DNA of 26,730 nucleotides from CAZGXQ01 sp964530195 (lineage in GTDB: Bacteria; Patescibacteriota; Minisyncoccia; Minisyncoccales; GBS-2), in contig CAZGXQ010000009.1 of assembly GCA_964530195.1 (NCBI GenBank), positions 1-26,730 on the forward strand, in the 5' to 3' direction. Shown piece after piece: positions 9,033 through 16,129 of this stretch. The position numbers were made by a program, and so were the translations under genes. The notes below the pieces were generated by a model that searched no databases, was not told the origin of the DNA, and saw only the letters and a list, made by a program, of their open reading frames with translations. Numbering within the stretch: position 1 is the stretch's first letter; every line of letters begins with the position of its first letter.

Positions 9033-9259
9033 GTTGGAAAATAAAGTTATTAATTGGGATTTTAGTAATTGTGGGCTTGGTTTTACCTTTTGAATTTTTG
9101 TCAAATAACGAGTATTTTTTAAAAGTTAAAGAAAAAATTTCTCCGTATTTTGAGAAAGCGAAAGAGTGGGTGATAGAAAAAATACCAAACAATATTAGAA
9201 AGGAGTTGAAAAAAGAAAAAGAAGAAATCAAAAAAGACCTCCTAAAGCTATTAAAATAG
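9029..9259 (+). CDS. Small membrane-anchored hypothetical protein
   Basis: This 76-residue protein is not recognised. Residues 5-25 are one hydrophobic segment. The rest is a lysine- and glutamate-rich amphipathic helix (residues about 33-76) likely to lie in the cytoplasm or form a coiled coil. The ATG overlaps the gltX stop as ATGA, so it is translated by coupling to gltX. The clean reading frame, the 4-base overlap and the sensible membrane topology support a real gene. Its function is unknown. Confidence 0.65.
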   Translation: MSWKIKLLIGILVIVGLVLPFEFLSNNEYFLKVKEKISPYFEKAKEWVIEKIPNNIRKELKKEKEEIKKDLLKLLK

Positions 9260-9294
9260 GTCCAATTCGTAAAAAAAGCCTTCTTTTGTTTTTC

Positions 9295-9323
9295 TTGACA
9301 TTATCTTTTCAATCAGATATTAT
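9295..9323 (+). promoter_or_regulatory. Strong sigma-70 promoter of xer
   Basis: A perfect -35 box TTGACA (9295-9300) and a -10 box TATTAT (9318-9323) are separated by 17 bases. The expected transcription start, near 9330, is at the left edge of the dif-like palindrome, so recombinase bound there could block its own transcription. Confidence 0.75.
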
Positions 9324-9329
9324 GATATT

Positions 9330-9357
9330 AGTTCGCATAATTTAACTTAAGCGAACA
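9330..9357 (+). other. Candidate dif recombination site
   Basis: The 28 bp have the dif layout of 11 + 6 + 11. The left arm is AGTTCGCATAA, the central region TTTAAC, and the right arm TTAAGCGAACA. The two arms are inverted repeats matching at 9 of 11 positions. The left arm matches the E. coli dif left arm (GGTGCGCATAA) at 9 of 11 positions, recalled from memory. It lies 4 bases upstream of the only xer gene in the window, as dif does in single-recombinase systems (XerS, XerH). An autoregulatory operator is the main alternative, and both could be true. Confidence 0.6.
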
Positions 9358-9361
9358 AATA

Positions 9362-10327
9362 ATGAACAAAATCGAAACAATTGAAATAAAACCAATTAAA
9401 GAATATTACAATGACTTTTTAGATTGGCTAGAAATTGAAAAGGGATTGGGTGACAAAACTCAAGAAAATTATGCAAGGTTTATCCAAAAATTTTTTAAAT
9501 GGTTAAAAATACAAAATCTTGAAAATCTTACTCCCCCACAATTAACCCTAGAACACATTTCAAATTACAGAATATATTTGGCGAGACAATGTTTTACTAA
9601 AAAAGGAGAAGCTTTAAAAAAGTCAACTCAAAACTATTACCTTATTGCCTTAAGATCTTTATTAAAGTTTTTTAGTGAAAAAAATATTCCTTCTTTGCCT
9701 CCTGATAAGGTTAAATTGCCAAAAGCTCAAAAAGAAAGACAAATTAGATTTTTAACATTAGAAGAATTAGAAAAGTTATTTAATGCACCAGATATTTCCA
9801 CACCCCAGGGATTAAGAGACAGAGCAATTTTGGAGGTTTTGTTTTCTACTGGAATGAGAATTTCAGAATTAGTTTCTTTAAATAGAGACCAAATTCAAAT
9901 TAAAAAGCACACAAGGGATTTGGAAATTTCTATTGTTGGAAAAGGAGGCAATGTAAGACCAGTATATTTGTCAGAAAGAGCTATATTTTGGTTAAGAAAA
10001 TATTTAGAAACTAGAAAAGATAAAGAAGAGGCCTTATTTGTAAGTTATAGAGGCGAAAAAGTTTTAAAGAGACTTTCACAAAGAGCAATTCAAAAACAAA
10101 TTAAAAAATATGTTATTAAAGCTGGATTGCCCCTTTCTACTACTCCTCATGTTCTCCGTCACACTTTTGCCACAGATTTAGTTGAAAAAGGAGTTGATTT
10201 AAGGACAATTCAAGAATTTTTAGGTCATAAAACTCCTTTGGCTACTCAAATTTATACTCATGTTACAAGCAAAAGATTAAGAGAAGTTCATAGAAAATTT
10301 CACAGTGGTAGAAGGCTAAAAATTTAA
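9362..10327 (+). CDS. xer: Tyrosine recombinase XerC/XerD-like
   Basis: This site-specific recombinase is likely to resolve chromosome dimers at dif. An N-terminal SAM-like core-binding domain (about residues 10-110) precedes the catalytic domain. Catalytic residues are visible: Arg in STGMRISELVSL (about 166), Lys in VGKGGNVRPV, His and Arg in TPHVLRHTFATDL, His in EFLGHKTPLATQ, and the Tyr nucleophile in IYTHV (about 300). At 321 residues it is slightly longer than E. coli XerC/D. It has its own strong promoter and a dif-like palindrome in the leader, which suggests a housekeeping Xer rather than an integrase. Its stop overlaps the convergent flavoprotein gene by 12 bases. Confidence 0.93.
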   Translation: MNKIETIEIKPIKEYYNDFLDWLEIEKGLGDKTQENYARFIQKFFKWLKIQNLENLTPPQLTLEHISNYRIYLARQCFTKKGEALKKSTQNYYLIALRSLLKFFSEKNIPSLPPDKVKLPKAQKERQIRFLTLEELEKLFNAPDISTPQGLRDRAILEVLFSTGMRISELVSLNRDQIQIKKHTRDLEISIVGKGGNVRPVYLSERAIFWLRKYLETRKDKEEALFVSYRGEKVLKRLSQRAIQKQIKKYVIKAGLPLSTTPHVLRHTFATDLVEKGVDLRTIQEFLGHKTPLATQIYTHVTSKRLREVHRKFHSGRRLKI

Positions 10328-11260
10328 TTTCTTTTGAAAGAAAAAATCGCCATCAATCTTTACTTTTTTTGGCAAAAAGTAAGGAACTGAAAATCCCAAA
10401 AAATAAACAATTTTTTTTAAAAACTTAGAAATTGCTATTTCTTTTTTGAAAAACATTGAAACTTTTTTGTGATATTTTTTAAAATCAGGAAAAGTTTCTA
10501 ATAAAAAATTTGCAGCGACCAATCCCCAAATTACCCCTCCCCCACTCCAAGGTTTTGTTAGTCCTGCAGCTTCTCCGCAAAGAGTAATATTTTCATTTTT
10601 TGGAACTAAAAATCCTTGAGCAATTAGAGCTGATCTTTGATTTTCTATCTTTATTTTTTTCTTTGTTAAAAAATCTTCAAAAATTTTCTTTGCCAAATTT
10701 GGTTTTTCTAAAATTCCATATTCTACCTCTTCTCCCCTTGGAATTTTCCATAAAAATCCATTTTCTGTAGCCCAGGTTTCAACAACATTTGAGTAGTCTC
10801 TTTTTTTCAAAAATCCTTGGATTCCAAGATAAAAATTTGGTTTTTTTAATCCTAAAATATTTCTAATTTTTGAATTTGCCCCTTCGCAGGCAATAATTTT
10901 TTCAAAATTTTCTGGAATTGAGTTTATTTTTGAATTTAAAATGATTTTTGCTCCGGAATTTGATGCTAAATTTCCAACAAGATTATCTAATTTCGCGTGA
11001 TCAATTACAAAAAATTTTTTTAAAAAGTGCAAAATTATTGTTTTTTTTGGAAAATGAATTAAGCAATATTCTATTTCATTTTGAATTAATTCTTTGCTTT
11101 GAGGAATGAATTCAAAGATTCTTTCTGAAAAAAGACCAGAACAAGTTTCTTTCCCAATTCCTTCTCTTTTTTCAAAAATTGTTACTTGATGTCTTTTTTC
11201 AGAAAGTTTCCAACCCAAATAGAGACCACAAATTCCAGCTCCAATAATTCCTACTTTCAT
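10316..11260 (-). CDS. FAD-dependent oxidoreductase, geranylgeranyl-reductase family
   Basis: The protein starts with a Rossmann dinucleotide-binding motif, VGIIGAGICGLYLGWKL, and an acidic end-of-strand residue in VTIFEKREGIGK. It then has TCSGLFSERI, which resembles the CSG motif of geranylgeranyl reductases. Near residue 225 it has the second FAD motif LCGEAAGLTKPWSGGGVIWG, strongly typical of that family. At 314 residues it is shorter than the usual 380-450. The substrate is unknown: isoprenoid side-chain reduction is the family role, but a different hydroxylase-type reaction is possible. It is convergent with xer and read with rplI from upstream, overlapping the small ORF before it by 62 bases. 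Confidence 0.8.
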   Translation of the reverse strand: MKVGIIGAGICGLYLGWKLSEKRHQVTIFEKREGIGKETCSGLFSERIFEFIPQSKELIQNEIEYCLIHFPKKTIILHFLKKFFVIDHAKLDNLVGNLASNSGAKIILNSKINSIPENFEKIIACEGANSKIRNILGLKKPNFYLGIQGFLKKRDYSNVVETWATENGFLWKIPRGEEVEYGILEKPNLAKKIFEDFLTKKKIKIENQRSALIAQGFLVPKNENITLCGEAAGLTKPWSGGGVIWGLVAANFLLETFPDFKKYHKKVSMFFKKEIAISKFLKKIVYFLGFSVPYFLPKKVKIDGDFFFQKKLNF

Positions 11261-11426
11261 AATTCAAATTAGAATCTTCAATTTGAATTGGTGTTTTTGA
11301 TTGAAATTTTGCACAAATAAAACCCAAAGCAAATGAAAACAAAGAAATTAAAATTATTATAGAGACAAAGACAATCTCTTTGAAATTTTTTTTAAACCAA
11401 TTATAAAGAGTTTTCTTCAGAAACAA
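11199..11426 (-). CDS. Small single-pass membrane protein, hypothetical
   Basis: This 75-residue frame starts with TTG inside the end of rplI and ends inside the flavoprotein gene. Residues about 17-38 form a strong hydrophobic helix, preceded by a basic stretch (KKTLYNWFKKNFK), which gives a plausible topology with the N-terminus inside. The last 22 or so residues lie in the overlap with the flavoprotein gene and are probably not selected as protein. The real product may be effectively truncated compared with relatives. No family was recognised. It fills the only gap between rplI and the flavoprotein gene, which supports a real, possibly decaying, gene. Confidence 0.45.
   Translation of the reverse strand: MFLKKTLYNWFKKNFKEIVFVSIIILISLFSFALGFICAKFQSKTPIQIEDSNLNYESRNYWSWNLWSLFGLETF
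11261..11289. repeat. Inverted repeat just upstream of the flavoprotein start
   Basis: Two 10-base arms, AATTCAAATT and AATTTGAATT, are perfectly complementary around a 9-base spacer. The repeat abuts the ATG at 11258-11260 on the - strand. It could be an operator or an RNA hairpin controlling translation. The arms are AT-only apart from one pair, so chance is possible. Confidence 0.4.
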
Positions 11427-11877
11427 TTACTTTAATTTCAGCTTCCAAATTATGTTCGAATTTAACCTTTACCACAAAATCCCCAATTTCTTTAATAGGA
11501 CTTGGTAATTCAATTTGAGTTTTTTTAATTTGAACTCCAAATTCTTTTAACTTATTTTCCAATTTTTGATTTAATTTTTCTGCTATCTTTTGAGCTGTAA
11601 TTGATTCGAATAACTGTCCCTTTTCCCCTACTTTTACTGGAAAAATCAATTCTTGACCATCAACCAAAGAAGCAATTTCTTGGACCTTTTTAAGTTCTTC
11701 CTCTGCCTTTTTTTCTTCAATTTGTTTTTTAAGCTCTAACCACTTTAAATTTTTTTCTGTAGCAGGTTTTGCTAATTTTCTCGGAAACAAAAAATTTTTA
11801 GCATAACCATCTGCTACTTCTTTCACTTCGTATTTTTTCCCTAAATTTTCAACATTTTTTAATAAAATTACTTTCAT
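11401..11877 (-). CDS. rplI: 50S ribosomal protein bL9
   Basis: This large-subunit ribosomal protein binds 23S rRNA through its N-terminal domain. The start MKVILLKNVENLGKK, followed by VADGYAKNFLFPRKLA, is the diagnostic bL9 N-domain. A long charged helix (about residues 43-75) and the C-terminal domain with SITAQKIAEKL and PIKEIGDFVVKVKF follow. Length is 158 residues. bL9 has been reported missing from some CPR lineages, so its presence helps narrow the host. No Shine-Dalgarno sequence precedes the ATG. It lies 19 bases downstream of the S41 protease gene and is probably in the same transcript. Confidence 0.96.
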   Translation of the reverse strand: MKVILLKNVENLGKKYEVKEVADGYAKNFLFPRKLAKPATEKNLKWLELKKQIEEKKAEEELKKVQEIASLVDGQELIFPVKVGEKGQLFESITAQKIAEKLNQKLENKLKEFGVQIKKTQIELPSPIKEIGDFVVKVKFEHNLEAEIKVIVSEENSL

Positions 11878-11896
11878 GTTTCTAAAAACTATTATT

Positions 11897-13078
11897 TCAA
11901 AGATTTTTTAAAATTTCAAGGGCTTTTTCCAATTGTGGATCCCTTCCTTCTTTATGATCTTCTTCAGTCATTTTTATTCTAATATCAGGTTCCAATCCCC
12001 TTTCGTTTATCATTTCTCCCTTTGGAGTTAACCATTTTGCAATAGTAATTTTTAATGATGAATCGTTGCTCAATTTTTCTAAAGTTTGCACAGATCCCTT
12101 ACCAAAAGTTTTTTCTCCAATTAAAATGGCGTTTTGATTGTCTCTTAAAGCGCCTGCCAAGATCTCAGCCCCAGAAGCGGTTCCTTCGTTAATTAAAACA
12201 ACTACAGAATATAAAGAAAATGCACCATTTCCTCTTGAATAGTGAATTTTTTGTTTGTTGTTCCCAAAATCTTCAATTAAAATGGGGGTTCCTTTTTTGA
12301 TAAACCAGCCTGCAACATCCTCTGCCACATCTAAATACCCACCCGGATTATCTCTTAAATCTAAAACTATTTTTCTTATTTTTTCAGACAAAATTTTATT
12401 GGCTGCTTTTTCAAATTCAGAACGCGCAATTTCGGTAAATTGATAAATTTTTAAATAAGCAATTTTTTGTCCATTAATTTCTTTAAATTCCAACTTAATA
12501 GAAGGAATTGTAATTTTATCTCTTTCAATTTCAATATCTCGTGGCTCTTCCCATTCATCACGATAGATGGTCAAAATTACTTTTGTTCCTTTTGGTCCTC
12601 TAATTAAACTTACAGCCTCTTCAAGAGTCATATCTATTGTTGATTTCCCATCAATTTTTAGTATTTTATCTCCAGCTCTCAATCCTGCTTTTTGGGCAGG
12701 AGTTCCTTCCAAAGGTGCAACAATTTGTAATTGTCCTTTTTTGATTCCAATTTCAGCTCCAATTCCTTCAAAACTTCCTTTTGTATCTTCAACAAATCTC
12801 TTTGTTTGTTCTTTGTTTAAAAATACAGTATAAGGATCTCTTAAAGATTTTACCATTCCAGAAATTGCTCCCTCAATTATTTTTTGATCTTCTATTTTTT
12901 CTTTTTCTACAAAATTTTCTTTTAACTTTTCATAAGCTTCCCAAAAAAGAGAAAAATCAATTTTCTCTGGTGGACAAATTTTACATTGGCGCTTCCCCCA
13001 AAAAACTCCACTATAAAAACTTAAATTTATACAAAATAAGAATAAAAAAACAAAAATTATTGCCTTTTTCCAAGACAT
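11897..13078 (-). CDS. ctpA: S41 carboxy-terminal processing peptidase with PDZ domain
   Basis: This is a CtpA/Prc-family serine protease, anchored by an N-terminal helix (IIFVFLFLFCINLSFYSGVF) and acting outside the membrane. A short cap is followed by a PDZ domain (FEGIGAEIGIKKGQLQIVAP to about IYRDEWEEP). The S41 catalytic domain has LRDNPGGYLDVAEDVA, the Ser in EGTASGAEILAG (about 300) and the Lys in GEKTFGKGSVQTL (about 326). I chose the ATG at 13078 rather than the in-frame TTG at 13120. It gives a clean signal anchor, and an extended -10 element ends exactly 6 bases upstream. Length is then 393 residues. The TTG start would add 14 residues and overlap dinB. Confidence 0.93.
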   Translation of the reverse strand: MSWKKAIIFVFLFLFCINLSFYSGVFWGKRQCKICPPEKIDFSLFWEAYEKLKENFVEKEKIEDQKIIEGAISGMVKSLRDPYTVFLNKEQTKRFVEDTKGSFEGIGAEIGIKKGQLQIVAPLEGTPAQKAGLRAGDKILKIDGKSTIDMTLEEAVSLIRGPKGTKVILTIYRDEWEEPRDIEIERDKITIPSIKLEFKEINGQKIAYLKIYQFTEIARSEFEKAANKILSEKIRKIVLDLRDNPGGYLDVAEDVAGWFIKKGTPILIEDFGNNKQKIHYSRGNGAFSLYSVVVLINEGTASGAEILAGALRDNQNAILIGEKTFGKGSVQTLEKLSNDSSLKITIAKWLTPKGEMINERGLEPDIRIKMTEEDHKEGRDPQLEKALEILKNL

Positions 13079-13084
13079 TTTTTT

Positions 13085-13093
13085 ATTATAGCA
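13085..13093 (-). promoter_or_regulatory. Extended -10 promoter of the S41 protease gene
   Basis: On the - strand the sequence is TGCTATAAT, a perfect extended -10 (TGn plus TATAAT), followed by six A residues and then the ATG. I see no good -35 box. Transcription would start at the A of the ATG, so the message is predicted to be leaderless. Confidence 0.6.
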
Positions 13094-13104
13094 AACAAAG
13101 TAAA

Positions 13105-14145
13105 TTAACTTAAACCCCAAACTCTCACTCCTATTAATCTTACTAAATTTTTATTTTCTATCAAAAGTTTTAAAAGTAATTTCTTTGCTTCACTTTCAAA
13201 AATCTTAAAATTACGAGTTGATTCTTTTAAGGTTTTTGATTTAGTATAAGTTTCAAAGCCTTTGTAGCGACAAATTACTGTGATGGTCTTGAAAGTGAAA
13301 TTATTCTCAATTAACTCCTGATAAACTTCTTTTATCAATTGATCAAATGTTTCAAAAATTAATTTTGCGTCTCTTGTATCTCTTTCAAAAGTAATTTGTC
13401 TTCCAATTGATTTTATAACTTCCTCTGAGCTTACCTCTTCCTCATCAATTCCTCTTGCTTTTTGCCAAATTTTCTCTCCTACTTTTCCAAACATCTCTTT
13501 TAATTTTTCTTTTGAAAGCTTTTTTAGCTCAAAGATTTTATTAATTCCAATTTTTCTTAATTTCTCTGCTGTCTTTGGACCAATTCCTGGTAAATCATCA
13601 ACATCTAAAGAATCCAAAAATTTCTCAACCTCTTTTGGTCTTATAACTTTCAACCCATTTGGCTTTGCCTTTTCTGTCGCTAGTTTCGCAATCGTTTTGT
13701 TTGGTCCAATTCCAACAGTGCAAGTTAGCTTTTCTTTCTCAAAAATTTCTCTCTTTAATCTTTTTCCAAGATTTTCAGCTTCTTTCCAACTTTTACAAAA
13801 GCTAATGTCCAAATATGCCTCATCCAAAGAAACAATTTCATAAATTGGTGAATATTTTTTTACAATTTCCATTATTTCCTCTGAAACTTTTTCATAAAAT
13901 TCAATATTTACTGGCAAAAAAATTGCATTGGGACAAAGTTGCCAGGCTTTTGAGATTGGCATTCCAGATTTAATTCCATATTTTCTTGCTTCATAATTTG
14001 CCGTAGATACTACTCCCCTTCCCTTTCCACTTTTTGGGTCTGCACCAACAACAATGGGTTTCCCTTTAAACTGAGGGTTTTCTCTCTCTTCAATCTGTGC
14101 AAAAAAATAATCCATATCAATGTGTAAAATTATCCTTTCTTTCAT
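13105..14145 (-). CDS. dinB: DNA polymerase IV (Y family)
   Basis: This low-fidelity translesion DNA polymerase has the catalytic acidic residues in HIDMDYFFAQIEERENP at the N-terminus and SLDEAYLDIS at about residue 103. GRGVVSTANYEARKYGI and the helix-hairpin-helix region DLPGIGPKTAEKLRKIGI are family hallmarks. The little-finger domain follows and the length is 346 residues, as usual. The FFAQIEE variant resembles archaeal Dpo4-type enzymes more than E. coli Pol IV. I chose the ATG at 14145 over the TTG two codons upstream. One copy of the GTGAAA palindromic repeat lies 64 to 105 bases upstream, between this gene and the ArsR-type regulator, so co-regulation is possible. Confidence 0.95.
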   Translation of the reverse strand: MKERIILHIDMDYFFAQIEERENPQFKGKPIVVGADPKSGKGRGVVSTANYEARKYGIKSGMPISKAWQLCPNAIFLPVNIEFYEKVSEEIMEIVKKYSPIYEIVSLDEAYLDISFCKSWKEAENLGKRLKREIFEKEKLTCTVGIGPNKTIAKLATEKAKPNGLKVIRPKEVEKFLDSLDVDDLPGIGPKTAEKLRKIGINKIFELKKLSKEKLKEMFGKVGEKIWQKARGIDEEEVSSEEVIKSIGRQITFERDTRDAKLIFETFDQLIKEVYQELIENNFTFKTITVICRYKGFETYTKSKTLKESTRNFKIFESEAKKLLLKLLIENKNLVRLIGVRVWGLS

Positions 14146-14208
14146 TTTCAAACCAAAGACTAAAAAAATTTAAGAAACCTTAACTAAAAGAAATCTTTTC
14201 ACTTATTT

Positions 14209-14250
14209 TCAAGAATTTCACTTTTTCACAATTGTGAAATTGTGAAAAAC
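14209..14250. repeat. GTGAAA palindromic repeat, copy 1
   Basis: A 39-base stretch (14209-14247) is identical to 14616-14654. Its core is the perfect 16-bp palindrome TTTCACAATTGTGAAA (14225-14240), followed by another TTGTGAAA unit. It starts 7 bases after the stop of the ArsR-type gene and lies upstream of dinB. It could be an operator, a terminator-like hairpin or a mobile palindrome. Confidence 0.75.
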
Positions 14251-14256
14251 TTAAAG

Positions 14257-14550
14257 TTACTCTTTGGCTCTTCTCGATTTTCTAGTTTCAATTAACTGGA
14301 AAATTAATTTATTATAAGGATGATCTTTTGGAAGATTAAGAGAGTAAAAAACTTCACCTTTTTTAGTTTTGCTGTTTACTAAATAAACCCTCTCTAACAA
14401 TTTTAAATGCCGACAACAAGTTGCATAGGGAATTTTAAGTTTTCCAGCTATCTCCTCAAGGGAGAGTTCTTTATTTTCCATTAAAGTTTCTAAAATTTTT
14501 AATCTTTTCTCATTTGCCAATCCCTTGAAAACCTGAAGAAGATAGTCCAT
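14257..14550 (-). CDS. ArsR-family winged-helix transcriptional regulator
   Basis: This 97-residue protein is almost entirely one winged helix-turn-helix. GLANEKRLKILETLMENKEL is the first part of the ArsR fold. EEIAGKLKIPYATCCRHLKLL is the helix-turn-helix, and VYLVNSKTKKGEVFYSLN is the wing. The usual ELCVC metal site is missing; two adjacent cysteines lie in the recognition helix instead, so the signal sensed cannot be inferred. Identical copies of a palindromic repeat lie just upstream (overlapping its -35 box) and just downstream (before dinB). This fits autoregulation and control of dinB, but that is inference. Confidence 0.88.
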   Translation of the reverse strand: MDYLLQVFKGLANEKRLKILETLMENKELSLEEIAGKLKIPYATCCRHLKLLERVYLVNSKTKKGEVFYSLNLPKDHPYNKLIFQLIETRKSRRAKE

Positions 14551-14590
14551 AATTTCAAATTTAATTTTTGACCTTTTAAACCTTTACTCC

Positions 14591-14619
14591 ATTTTATATT
14601 CTCCCAAAATTCAAATCAA
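14591..14619 (-). promoter_or_regulatory. Likely promoter of the ArsR-type gene
   Basis: On the - strand, TTGATT (14614-14619) and TAAAAT (14591-14596) are 17 bases apart, leaving a leader of about 35 bases to the ATG at 14550. The -35 box overlaps the edge of the GTGAAA repeat copy 2, which is where a repressor would sit. Confidence 0.5.
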
Positions 14620-14665
14620 GAATTTCACTTTTTCACAATTGTGAAATTGTGAAATTGTGAAAAAC
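14616..14665. repeat. GTGAAA palindromic repeat, copy 2
   Basis: This has the same 39 bases as copy 1, with one extra TTGTGAAA unit, giving three tandem 8-base units after the TTTCACAA half. The stepwise difference in unit number suggests slippage in a short tandem repeat. It lies upstream of the ArsR-type gene. Confidence 0.75.
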
Positions 14666-14737
14666 TGAAAAACTAGCTTTAGTGAACAATTTAATTTCTG
14701 CCGAGTTTCCGCTTAGTGAAAATCAGCTAAAGTGAGA

Positions 14738-16006
14738 TTAAATTATTTTTCCGAGAAGGTAATTTGGTTTTGCGCCAATAATTTTGACTTTAACAAATTC
14801 TCCCAAAATACCTTCTTTCAAAATTACTGCTTTGTAAGAAGGTAATCTTGCCAAAAAGGTATTTTCCCTTTTTTCAGTAATTAAAGCTTCAAAATTTTTT
14901 CCTAAATATTTTTTTGCTTTTTCTTTTGCGATTTTTTGCCAAATTTTTGTTAAAATCCTTGATCTTTCTTTTTTAATCCTGTCTGGCAAATCTTTTAATT
15001 TTGCAGCAACAGTTCCTTCTCTTTTTGAATATCTAAAGATGTGCAAAATTTCAGGTTTTATTTTTTTAATAACAGATACGGTTTTTTTAAAATCTTTTTC
15101 TGTTTCTGTCGAAAAACCAACAATAATATCTGTTGCCAAAAGTGAATATTTAAACTTTCTTTTAAAATCACTAACCATTTGCAAAAATTCTTCTACCTTA
15201 TAATTTCTATTCATTGACTTTAAAACCTTATCCGAGCCTGATTCCAAAGGTAAGTGCAAAAATTTATAAAATTTCTCATTCTTTAATATCTCCAAAATCT
15301 CTTTGAAAATTCTTTTGGCAAATCCTGGGTTTGCCATTCCCAGTCTTACTCTAAAATCTCCATCAATTTTTAAAATTTCTTTTAAGAGCTGAGGAAGCAA
15401 AAATTTCCCTTTGTCTAAGCCATAAATTGCTAAATCCTGAGAGGTCAATTGAATTTCCTTTGCGCCAGATTGAAGAGCTATTTTGATATTTTCTAAAATT
15501 TCTTTTTGATCAAAACTTCTTAATCTTCCCTTGGCTAATCTTGTTGCACAATAAGAACAAAAAGAAAGACAACCTTCTGAAATTGGAACAATTGCTACAG
15601 AAGTATTTTTGGGAACGACAAAACACTTCAGTTTTGCCTTATCAATTTGTTCTTGTTTTAAAAATTTTGCTTTTTCTCCTTTCAATACTTTTTTTACAAC
15701 CCTTGGCAAATCTAAAATATTAGTAGGTCCTATTAATCCATCAGCTGCTTTTTCGCAAATTTCTTTTGAAATTAAGGGTAAGCATCCAGCAAAAATTATT
15801 TTTTTACCTTCTTTCTTTAACTCAATCGCTCTCTTTATTATTTTTCTTTCTGTTTTCTTCACCACTCCGCAAGTCACCAAAACAGCAAAATCAGCCTCTT
15901 TTTCTGAGGCCTCTTTAAATTTATTTTCTCCCAAAATTTTCTTTATTAATTCCGCTTCTGCCTGATTAAATTTGCAGCCAAAAGTTTCAAGAAAAAATTT
16001 GGCCAT
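14738..16006 (-). CDS. tRNA methylthiotransferase, MtaB/CDKAL1-like
   Basis: This radical SAM enzyme adds a methylthio group to a modified adenosine at tRNA position 37. The N-terminal UPF0004 domain has its three cluster cysteines in TFGCKFNQAE, LVTCGVVKKTE and FAGCLP. The radical SAM motif is GCLSFCSYCATRLAKGR, with the CxxxCxxC spacing. LPLESGSDKVLKSMNR and the C-terminal TRAM-like segment (about residues 370-420) complete the architecture. Length is 422 residues. The TRLAKGRLRSF segment resembles the archaeal and eukaryotic e-MtaB/CDKAL1 branch, which makes ms2t6A, better than bacterial MiaB or MtaB. That sub-family call is tentative. Confidence 0.88.
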   Translation of the reverse strand: MAKFFLETFGCKFNQAEAELIKKILGENKFKEASEKEADFAVLVTCGVVKKTERKIIKRAIELKKEGKKIIFAGCLPLISKEICEKAADGLIGPTNILDLPRVVKKVLKGEKAKFLKQEQIDKAKLKCFVVPKNTSVAIVPISEGCLSFCSYCATRLAKGRLRSFDQKEILENIKIALQSGAKEIQLTSQDLAIYGLDKGKFLLPQLLKEILKIDGDFRVRLGMANPGFAKRIFKEILEILKNEKFYKFLHLPLESGSDKVLKSMNRNYKVEEFLQMVSDFKRKFKYSLLATDIIVGFSTETEKDFKKTVSVIKKIKPEILHIFRYSKREGTVAAKLKDLPDRIKKERSRILTKIWQKIAKEKAKKYLGKNFEALITEKRENTFLARLPSYKAVILKEGILGEFVKVKIIGAKPNYLLGKII

Positions 16007-16051
16007 TTATGTAGAAAAATTATGCGATATATCAGAAATAATTCTAACGAA

Positions 16052-16074
16052 TTTCACTGCATAAGGCAGTGAAA
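16052..16074. repeat. Hairpin in the gap upstream of the methylthiotransferase gene
   Basis: Arms TTTCACTGC and GCAGTGAAA are perfectly complementary around a 5-base loop. There is no adjacent T-run, so it is not a classical terminator. It lies 46 bases upstream of the methylthiotransferase start and could act as an operator or a transcript-end structure for the gene at 16187. Confidence 0.5.
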
Positions 16075-16129
16075 ACACACTCTCTCATTTTATAGTTTCC
16101 CACCAGGAGGTTTTTGCTTCCTTATTGAT

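Noticed and set aside
9362..10327. Phage- or element-type integrase
   Set aside because: No other mobile genes, attachment-site duplications or tRNA target lie next to it, and the housekeeping promoter plus dif-like site fit a chromosomal Xer better.
12255..13113. Several + strand frames opposite the S41 protease gene
   Set aside because: The - strand frame carries the complete PDZ and S41 motifs; the + strand frames are antisense by-products.
14616..14665. Tandem TTGTGAAA units considered as a CRISPR array or plasmid-type iterons
   Set aside because: Units are 8 bases with no spacers, and no replication initiator or cas gene is nearby.
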